DNA of 64,000 bases, taken from contig LS997562.1 in NCBI GenBank assembly GCA_000469685.2, forward strand, positions 22,458,203-22,522,202, read 5' to 3'. The notes under the pieces are model-generated. The model did no database searches, was not told where the DNA came from, and was given only the letters and a program-made list of their open reading frames with translations. The translations under genes and the position numbers were made by a program. Origin of the DNA: Haemonchus contortus. Taxonomy: Eukaryota > Nematoda > Chromadorea > Rhabditida > Trichostrongylidae. Position 1 is the first letter of the stretch. Every line of letters begins with the position of its first letter. Positions 58,001 to 64,000 of this stretch are shown piece after piece.

Positions 58001-59153
58001 AGTTGTCCTCGGTTACAAAGCAGGTTCCATGACCATTGAAACGTCCTCCAGATGAGTTGGCAACGGTAAAGTCCGTTTCGAAGTATCCACGAATTTTGAG
58101 TGTAGTTCCATTGGCCACATATCCGGTGACATCCGTGCTCTGAAGTTGAGGAGATCCCAGCAGCTTCCATGTCGACTCAGAGATAATGGTGATTTCTGAG
58201 CCAGTATCCAGTAGAAGTTGTGCTGGGTGACCATTTATGGCTACGTCCAAGTGTGGATGGTCATCCCTCTTGAGAGCGGCTATGACGTTGTTGATGTGGC
58301 GATGTCGGCGGCGACTGGTGGTCGGACCACTTTGTGGCTTCCATTCACTGCTGTGAAGATCATTCAACTCCTTCTTCTGCCGTTCACGCGACTTGGACTT
58401 CTTCTTGCTCCGAAACCGCTTCTTGTGACGAATGAAGTTGACTGATGGGACGCCTTCGAGCATACGTGAGTCCTCTTTGTAGGACTTGATCAGCTGGCAC
58501 TCTGCTGTCAGGTCTTTAAGCGTGACCTTTTCAGACTGGTCCAGCTTCCGCAACAGACGGGTACGATAGTCGGCGAAGTCAGTTCCTTGGAATCCAGCGA
58601 CGTAAAGCAGGCACTGTAAACCGTCGAAGTCGATGATATCCAGTTTGGCATCCGTGCACTTCGTCTTGACAAGGAGCTCGTAGTTGTTGAACTCCTGACC
58701 TTCGTACCTCATCTTGAAACATTCAAATCGACGGCGAAATAAGGTTTTCGCCGATCCGAACTGGCGTTCCAGCACCTCCAGAACTTCATTCCATGAGAGT
58801 TCCGACGGTTGTTTAGGAGCAATAGCTGCAGTCAGCATTTGATGACAATCCTCGTCTAGGCGTGAGACGAGTAGTCGGGTTTTGTCCTTCTCTTCGAGAT
58901 CGTCGCACTCGTTGTCGAATAAGTCTTGGTATCTTCTGAGCCATATATCGAAGGTTCGACCTCGGTCTGGATCATAGATGAACTTCTCGATTCGGCGGTG
59001 CAACGAGTCGAAGATTGTGTGCTTGTCCTTCATGACGACAGGAACGGAACAGGTAGGTGACGTGGACATCTTCTCCATAAGTTGCATTATGGCGGCTCCT
59101 TGGAGGTCCAGTTGCTTCTGCACGGCTTGGAGTACGGCAGGGAGAGCGTCCAT
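55056..59153 (-). CDS. Gypsy Gag-Pol polyprotein, 1365 aa
   Basis: Single uninterrupted frame. Residues 1-250: Gag-like, with a basic segment (about 250-285, many Arg/Lys) in place of a CCHC zinc knuckle, which I could not find. Protease: LLLDTGSEITII (Asp about 314). RT about 470-680: RLPFGVKSAPGIFQQ, catalytic AYLDDVIVTG (about 609). RNase H about 745-870: VAADASEYGIGAV and LLTDHKPLL. Integrase: an HHCC zinc finger (LHDGHPGMSR .. SCNRCQE), then Asp in HADFAGPV (about 1047), Asp in VTDNGTQF (about 1102) and Glu in GQAERF (about 1138). A GPY/F-like module (GYPRWIKGRV) follows, then a Pro/Ser/Arg-rich tail. Catalytic residues all present. The stop codon lies about 20 bases inside the 3' LTR. 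Confidence 0.96.
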   Translation of the reverse strand: MDALPAVLQAVQKQLDLQGAAIMQLMEKMSTSPTCSVPVVMKDKHTIFDSLHRRIEKFIYDPDRGRTFDIWLRRYQDLFDNECDDLEEKDKTRLLVSRLDEDCHQMLTAAIAPKQPSELSWNEVLEVLERQFGSAKTLFRRRFECFKMRYEGQEFNNYELLVKTKCTDAKLDIIDFDGLQCLLYVAGFQGTDFADYRTRLLRKLDQSEKVTLKDLTAECQLIKSYKEDSRMLEGVPSVNFIRHKKRFRSKKKSKSRERQKKELNDLHSSEWKPQSGPTTSRRRHRHINNVIAALKRDDHPHLDVAINGHPAQLLLDTGSEITIISESTWKLLGSPQLQSTDVTGYVANGTTLKIRGYFETDFTVANSSGGRFNGHGTCFVTEDNCNVFGMPWIKQLPDLYRAVRRYQVHRTIVVDHVATSRDATVAKLKAMFPDVFKSGLGRCTTTKATLKLRTDALPVFKKKRPVPYANVEVLDKEINRLLAEDVLSPVTYSKWAAPIVVVKKANGTLRLCADYSTGLNDALMLHQHPLPTPEDVFAKLNGGTIFTQIDFADAYLQVEVDEASKGLLTINTHRGLFRYNRLPFGVKSAPGIFQQIMDSMTAGLEGCAAYLDDVIVTGRTIEEHAANLEALFERINQFGFHVRMEKCSFLMHQIRYLGNIIDADGRRPDPGKVEVIKKMPPPQDIQQVRSFLGLLNYYGAFVEEMHQLRAPLDKLLKKDAHFNWSPECQRAFDRAKEILSSDLLLTHYDPSKEIVVAADASEYGIGAVISHRFSNGSEKPIYHACRTLTAAERKYGQVEKEGLALVFAVRKFHRYLHGRHFKLLTDHKPLLAIFGNKKGIPVYTANRLQRWSLLMLNYNFTIEHRTSNNFGQADALSRLIAEQTTPPEDVIMAKINVDAINLFMDASTKLPVTADAVAEETLKDIQLKEVLQCVQTGRWPKKPKDELLRFNSMRNTLTTHRGCLLFGDRIVIPKKLQAAVLTDLHDGHPGMSRMKMLAREYCYWINIDKDIEEKVKSCNRCQEVAKSPVKTTLCPWPIEDRPWNRVHADFAGPVDGRMFLVVVDAFSKWPEIVEMSTTSSPATIKELRQLFSQFGYPETLVTDNGTQFTSREFSDFCHRNGIKHLRSPPFHPQSNGQAERFVDTFKRTLYKLRGEGTVQEALQTFLFNYRRTPCPTLSGRSPAEVFLGRRLRSTLTLLQPREASLEHRRNPKMEAQFNRHHGAHQRTFKPDDIVWTRDYRAGYPRWIKGRVRFRHGQCIYDVQVDDQLWRRQANQLRPSLDTALTTLNDQFDLPLLPCNTNDTPTQGQGAGTNEDSSSTPSAVVPAASPRRSRSRRPPVRLQVNPKKKTYTDGIRLGREVLDPWL
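55076..55087 (-). other. Polypurine tract
   Basis: Minus strand TTGGGAGGGAGG directly before the 3' LTR: the expected plus-strand DNA primer site. It lies inside the coding frame. Confidence 0.88.
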
Positions 59154-59170
59154 CTTCTTGAGTCCTTGCT

Positions 59171-59188
59171 TGGAGTCCTGATCGCCAG
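59171..59188 (-). other. Candidate primer-binding site
   Basis: One base after the 5' LTR the minus strand reads TGGCGATCAGGACTCC. PBS sequences begin with TGG, complementary to tRNA CCA ends. The matching tRNA was not identified. The start codon is only 18 bases further on. Confidence 0.6.
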
Positions 59189-59390
59189 TGTTGTGTCGTC
59201 GAACAGCGTTAGAAGACGATTTATTGCAGTGAGTTGTAGAATGAATACTAGTAACAATAGGGCCTTATATACGGTCCAAAAGGGGCGGTACGATCAGTGG
59301 TCATACTCCGATCTGAAGTACCATGATCACCTACAAGGTGCTTGACCCGCAGGGCGAGATCAAGACGGGGTCAAAGCTAGGGATCCAACA
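59189..59390 (-). repeat. 5' LTR of the gypsy element (202 bp)
   Basis: TGTTG..CAACA ends, near-identical to 54873-55075. Holds promoter and polyadenylation signals. Confidence 0.95.
59265..59271 (-). promoter_or_regulatory. TATA box in the 5' LTR
   Basis: Minus strand TATATAA in CGTATATAAGGCCC, about midway through the LTR. AATAAA follows 40 bases downstream (59220-59225), as expected for U3/R. Confidence 0.6.
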
Positions 59391-59395
59391 GATAC
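59391..59395. repeat. Target-site duplication, right copy (gypsy)
   Basis: GATAC, identical to 54868-54872. Confidence 0.9.
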
Positions 59396-61148
59396 CTTCT
59401 CCTACCTACCTACCTGTTACCGAGTGGGAAGTTCCTCCGTGCTTGAAATTTGGAGGTCCGGGCGTGTAAAACGCATATGATGAGCAACGATAATGCTAGA
59501 GTGGGTGTTGATTGTTGTTGCTAGTTTAGGTGCGATGGTGCGTAGCAACTTCGGACTCACCAACAGCAGCACTGCTGATAGTGGACTCGTGGTCAAAGAG
59601 GCTATACGAGGCTAATACAGCCGATAGAAGCTCATTTCATACATCCTTCAAAAATATGGTTGAACTCTATTAGCTCATGATCTCAACTTTTGCGTGTATA
59701 CGCAGGATCCCATTCTTCGCTTAATATCGCTTGTCTACTTTCAGTTTTGTGCGGATGGATTTAAGAAATTTCTCTTTCATTCATGGTATGCCGACAAGCA
59801 CTTACCCGGGTGATTTTGGGAAGCCTACACAATTCTGATTTCCTTCTGATTTGGGTTTAGTAAATGTAAAACGATGGACTGTGACAAGTTCTTTTTCATC
59901 CGTTGCTCTCAATATGAGAGGCTTCTTTGTTTCAGCATTTCATGCTAGAGTATCACATTTGTCCATTCAAGTGGCAAAAGTTATCTCCTGTGAGTATAGA
60001 GTGCATGGGCATGCGAGTAAAACTGAAATATCCCATGATGTCGATAAATATCAGCAAAAGCATTAAAAGGCCAACAAACGTGATGAAGTCACCATGCGAG
60101 TATTACCTAGTCCTTAAGGGAAAAATTCTATAGAATGCGAAATTTCGTTCCCCTTAAAACCTGAACCCGAGCCTCTCGCACATGAAGCGACAGGCCTACC
60201 ACTACACCAAGCCGCCATTGAGAATTGAGGCACAAAGCTCTCTGAAACAACCCTCATATAACTCCGTTCAGAGAAACGCTTGGCAAATTTGGAAAGCAGA
60301 TTTGAACTCAGCATCCAAAAAGACGTCCAGCAGTATAGGTCTCATTTTGAATGGCCACTTCGACTTGGGATCCTGTCCTGGCAAGTGAGGCAAGTGTGGG
60401 TTAATTATTGGCTTATCGTTAGATATATGTATGATCACTAAACAATATGGAAAACTCTTTTTCGAACACTCCTCCATATTGCATTATTCGTATGCAGCAC
60501 ACAGTAAGTATATCCCCTGATATTACACTCTAAATACAGCCTTTTAACACGATCACTTATCTGAGTGGTCCTCTAATGTGCGAAAGTGGAAAAGTTCCTC
60601 TTAACCATACCTTGACTGGCCTTACTTATTCTTTTCTGGAGATGTGCTAAATATACATATATCTGCTTAATATACAGAGCCTTGTCATACTTATGTCTTT
60701 TCAGCGCAGTATTCCTGTTTTTGATGAACACAGGCATCCTCAGCAATTTTCACTAAGTGATTATCATTTAATCAATAAAAGACCTTGGATGACGTCTGAC
60801 ATTGGTAGGAATGATTCAGAGGTCAAATGAATCGATACTATGCCCACTGTTTGAAAAAGGTAGAGTCTTTTCCCTCGCTTTGGTTGAATAAGCACGTTGC
60901 CCATCGCAGAGAGCTACGTGCAAGGGTGAAATAGCGAAGGATGTGATTCATTGCAGAAGGTTCAGAAGGATGTAAGCTCCAAGTCAGCATGGTTTCCCAT
61001 TGGTCATCAGTTTTTCGTGAAATAACCTAGTCCTTGTGATTCTTAGGTCCTTTGCTTATCAGTCATCTCCACTCATGTCGAACCAAAGTTAGTACTCGAA
61101 GCCTCATGGCCTTCAATGTGGCCTGCAAAAGGCTGTATTTGTCACTTT
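59396..61148. other. Intergenic with one tRNA-like segment
   Basis: Apart from 60163-60213 no gene or repeat was recognised. Confidence 0.4.
60163..60213 (-). repeat. tRNA-like head, family C copy 2
   Basis: Minus strand GCTTGGTGTAGTGGTAGGCC, then CGCTTCATGTGCGAGAGGCT and GGGTTCAGG. It closely resembles 54680-54740. Box B is imperfect, so a pseudo-tRNA or SINE head rather than a gene. Confidence 0.5.
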
Positions 61149-61536
61149 AAAGGCACAGTTCACCATAAAAATGGTTTCTGAGATTTTCCCTAGAATAAAG
61201 CTATGGCCCACAAGGATAGCTCGTGAGACAATGTCGGGTCAAAAACAATCATGATTTTAACGATGTGCCCTTAAATTGTATCTGCTGACGTGCACACCCA
61301 AAAGTGTCCGTGGTTACAGTGATTCACAATGGAGCGTTAGCACGCTCTTGTGGATAGCCATCAGACGGTCAAAACACGCAATCTCGTTCAAGCCTCACTA
61401 CTTTTCTTTTTTCAGAGCCTTTCTTGAAATCTGCTCATTTGCACCCTATTTTTCGCCATTTGTGCATTATTTCGACCACAACTTCCATCATTTCGCTCAA
61501 GCTGAATACCTTACATTAACAGGGAAGTGTGCCTTT
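61149..61536. mobile_element. MITE of the AAAGGCAC family, copy 4
   Basis: Left AAAGGCACAGTTCACCATAA, right AAGTGTGCCTTT (inverted). 388 bp, no transposase. Flanking duplication not resolved. Confidence 0.6.
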
Positions 61537-62877
61537 GATAAGTGAGCTGAAGATGCAAGAGTGTAACTGATTCCACCAAAAACATCAATCAATGGCACTT
61601 CATTTATCAATTTAAACTCGGCCACTTGTCTGATACACTCCGCAATCTATGCGATATGTGTAGAACGCCAAAGGCCAATCGGTTGGGATCGACGACGAGT
61701 TGAGGAGTACATCAAATTGTCGGAATAGGCGCGGGATATCGAGATTTTGAGATAGCGAGAAATTTCCAAAAACTGCTGTATCTTTTAGGGGGTCAGCAGC
61801 GTTTTGAGAAAATTCAAAATTTGAATAAAATTACTTCAGCAACAAGCTCAGACTGGTGATCAAGCGGTCCTCCTTAGTCACAATGTCTCACCATCAACTG
61901 GACAGGGCATTGATACCTTACCTCTCATATGAAGAGAGGCGTGACCCAATGTTATGACTACTTCATGCATTTCAGCTGGCAAAGTTTTTATTTTTTGAAC
62001 ATGCCATTTGAAACTGACTACCAACAACGGCACAACCTATGGTTCCTACTTTACATCAAATCCTGCCCTTTGAATGAATGATCAAAGAAAAACAAATAAA
62101 TTTTTAAGCAATCCTCAACTGCGGCAACACCAATTTAGCGCTAAAGGAGAAATACGATGATATCATAGTGTCCAAAACGGCAGTGATCAAACAAAAGCTA
62201 TTTCCTCTCTTTTCTTGTTGTTTCCCTCTTGTTTTTCTCCTAGAGGCTAGTGTAATGTAATGCCAATTCTGCGCCGCGTATGAGGCAGAAAATGGTTACA
62301 AACGGAGGATTTCATCACGGATTGACCTATACATCATTCGATAGCATTTTTCACGGGGAATCTACAAGTGTATAACTCAGCTACAAAAAGCGTAACGGAA
62401 AGGGAAAAAACATTGTTTTGTGATTTGGGTTTGACGAAGTTCGAAGTTTGGGGAGAACACCAAGGGAGAAATTTGGTAGAAAATAGATTTATAGAGAAAA
62501 GACGAAAAAGACGGGAATTCGTGGTATTCGTGTGAATTTTCGAGTTCTTACGGCGAGTACTGTAACTTATTTATATAACTCCATACAAGATTTACAATAC
62601 CTTAATGGCTAACGTTTTGGTGAGACTGCCTTCGTCGAAGCTGGAGAATGAATGTAATGTAGGATGTAATCAAATTCATGAAACTATCCTGTAGAACTTC
62701 TCTCACCACAATATCTTCGATAACAACTTGATCATCGCAAAAGCCTTTACTGATAAGCTGAGTTTTTAGCGCGCATTGTGCAATTTGTGCTCCAGTGCTT
62801 AATTATATTCATAAGCACATTTGACTCTTCGATGAGTGTTGTTAGTAGAAATGCGGGCTATTCTGTCATCTTATCAA
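61537..62877. other. Intergenic with one dispersed repeat
   Basis: Holds the repeat at 61787-61945. No host gene or transposase recognised in the rest. Confidence 0.45.
61787..61945 (+). repeat. Dispersed repeat, copy 2 (see 52778)
   Basis: GTTTTGAGAAAATTCAAAAT, CACAATGTCTCACCATCAAC, TGGACAGGGCATTGATACC and ATGAAGAGAGGCGTG match copy 1. Confidence 0.55.
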
Positions 62878-63110
62878 CTTTGACACCTGTAGCCCGTTGA
62901 TCATCAATTTCTTCGAGTAAGCAAAAGTGAGGTCTTCATTCGTCCCTGTCGTGAGCCAAGTGGTACAGTGGATCCACATCGTTCGAGCGACACGAGACAG
63001 CATTTTTCGTTGCGAGCTTCCATGAATAAGTCTGACAATCGTGCTGGCGGCTGTCCTGGTGTTCGTTTGACGTCTCCAGAGATTCAATCAGTAACCTACG
63101 TGTCATTGTT
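62878..63110 (-). pseudogene. C-terminal LINE fragment (second RTE lineage)
   Basis: Minus strand shows LESLETSNEHQDSR-like sequence and then LAHDRDEWRR / LLEEIDDQRATG across a frameshift, homologous to 17337-17550. Inactive. Confidence 0.65.
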
Positions 63111-63326
63111 AGCGTTGTAATTTATCCCTTTCTATATTCCACTAAGACACTAAGTATTCTCTCTATCCCTGTATCGGTTACAACGAATCTGTTTCACTAT
63201 TAATAAAGTGAGAACCTAAGTCAGCGGCTCCTGTTAGGTGGAAGACAAGTCTTGCAGCTCTTTGGACATGTTTTTGAATTTCATTGTGTTTATTTCATTG
63301 TTATTTATTTTGTGATTTGGCAATAC

Positions 63327-63339
63327 AATACTTTTTGCT
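63327..63339. repeat. Target-site duplication, left copy (SINE)
   Basis: AATACTTTTTGCT, identical to 63643-63655. Confidence 0.93.
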
Positions 63340-63642
63340 CGGCGAATGTGGTGTAGTGGCAAGTAGCCCACTATCACACGCACGGTCAGGGGTTCGAATC
63401 CCGGATCGATGCCCGCCTAGGCCAACCAAGGCTTCCATCCCTCCGGGGTCGGTGAATTGGTACCAGACTCGTCTGGGAGGATAAAAGAACTGACTTGTAC
63501 ATCGGCTGGCCACCGCAAGTCATTATATAGGCCACGTACGCACTCATTACGCCAATACGATTCTGAATGGAAGTCGAGTGCGGGGGCGCATCCCTCAGAC
63601 GGGATTGATTAACGCCAAAGACTTTATCCTTGTCCTTTTATT
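63340..63642 (+). repeat. tRNA-derived SINE, reference full-length copy
   Basis: 303 bp bounded by perfect 13-bp direct repeats. Head: TGTGGTGTAGTGGCAAG (pol III box A) and GGGGTTCGAATCCCGG (box B), spaced like a tRNA. Body: GGCCAACCAAGGCTTCCATC, GGTACCAGACTCGTCTGGGA, GACTTGTACATCGGCTGGCC, ATTATATAGGCCACGTACGC, CTGAATGGAAGTCGAGTGC, GACGGGATTGATTAACGCC. Tail: TTTATCC-type repeat. Non-autonomous; it needs a LINE reverse transcriptase. The intact boxes and duplication make it the youngest SINE here. Confidence 0.96.
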
Positions 63643-63655
63643 AATACTTTTTGCT
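63643..63655. repeat. Target-site duplication, right copy (SINE)
   Basis: Perfect copy of 63327-63339 directly after the SINE tail. Confidence 0.93.
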
Positions 63656-64000
63656 ATACTTATATTTTACTAAAGTCACCTTCAAGAAGGGCTTTGGTTT
63701 TTTCTCAGAGGAACATATTCAAAGTTTTGCAGGGCTTATTTTCTAACCAAATATGTACAGGTTGTCCCAAAATTATAGGCGCCAGTTCATAATATATATG
63801 AAGCTTCTCCGCGGCGAAAAGCGATAGAACTTCTATGCACGTTAGCTAACACCGTTCGCTACAACACGCAACAAACAAATTTCAAAACACCTTCCATTAG
63901 CGCCGATGGAGGCCCAAAGTATGCTCTCGACCTGACCGCATGTGGCACGCAAGTTTCCTTCTCTACTGCTTTCCCCACGTTCTTTAGTCTTGCTTCCTAG
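63656..64000. other. Right edge; possible mariner end
   Basis: At 63753 GGTTGTCCCAAAATTATAGG resembles the terminus of a mariner-like element running past the window edge. No other feature. Confidence 0.3.

Larger units (their letters stand above)
54873..59390 (-). mobile_element. Complete Ty3/gypsy LTR retrotransposon
   Basis: 4518 bp, minus-strand orientation: 5' LTR 59189-59390, primer-binding candidate, one Gag-Pol ORF, polypurine tract, 3' LTR 54873-55075, and a 5-bp duplication. The LTRs differ at four substitutions and one single-base indel, so the insertion is fairly recent but not brand new. Domain order protease, RT, RNase H, integrase marks Ty3/gypsy; no envelope gene. Confidence 0.96.

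Noticed and set aside
55338..58445. Plus-strand open frames across the gypsy element
   Set aside because: Antisense shadows of Gag-Pol without motifs of their own.

Overview
This window looks like nematode nuclear DNA, most plausibly a strongylid (hookworm-like) genome. The basis is many short exons with TTTCAG-type acceptors, a patched-related (PTR) gene of the kind expanded in nematodes, an RTE LINE, Ty3/gypsy, Tc1 and mariner elements, and a dense tRNA-derived SINE family. The species cannot be named from sequence alone. There is no prokaryotic operon, rRNA, convincing tRNA gene or CRISPR array.

Layout. (1) 1-12.7 kb, minus strand: a PTR-family gene whose start codon is at 12703. I could trace 24 coding exons to 717; the last transmembrane helices lie beyond the left edge or were not found. 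Its introns hold SINEs, a MITE inserted in a SINE, and a larger MITE. (2) 13.8-19.3 kb: SINE copies in both orientations and C-terminal remnants of an RTE-type LINE. (3) 19.36-22.51 kb: a nearly intact RTE LINE (1015-aa ORF, minus strand) bounded by a perfect 17-bp target-site duplication. (4) 22.5-39.2 kb: repeat-rich DNA with scattered SINEs, one of them split by a Tc1-like MITE, and a few weak candidate exons. (5) 39.8-42.3 kb: a candidate small minus-strand gene, a MITE and a decayed Tc1 transposase. (6) 43.7-48.8 kb: a candidate gene for a small secreted peptide (about 78 aa, minus strand) and a decayed homologue in inverted orientation about 4 kb away. (7) 49.7-52.65 kb: a mariner transposase fragment abutting a decayed Ty3/gypsy element. 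(8) 54.87-59.39 kb: a complete Ty3/gypsy element with 202/203-bp LTRs, a 5-bp target duplication, primer-binding and polypurine candidates and one intact 1365-aa Gag-Pol ORF. (9) 59.4-64 kb: MITE and LINE remnants and a full-length SINE with a perfect 13-bp target duplication.

Most of the sequence is therefore mobile DNA of several ages: intact RTE and gypsy copies beside broken relatives, about 16 copies of one SINE family, and small DNA transposons inside SINEs. The only host gene supported beyond doubt is the PTR gene. The most novel-looking item is the secreted-peptide gene and its inverted decayed partner. All exon models were read by eye and are untested by transcripts.
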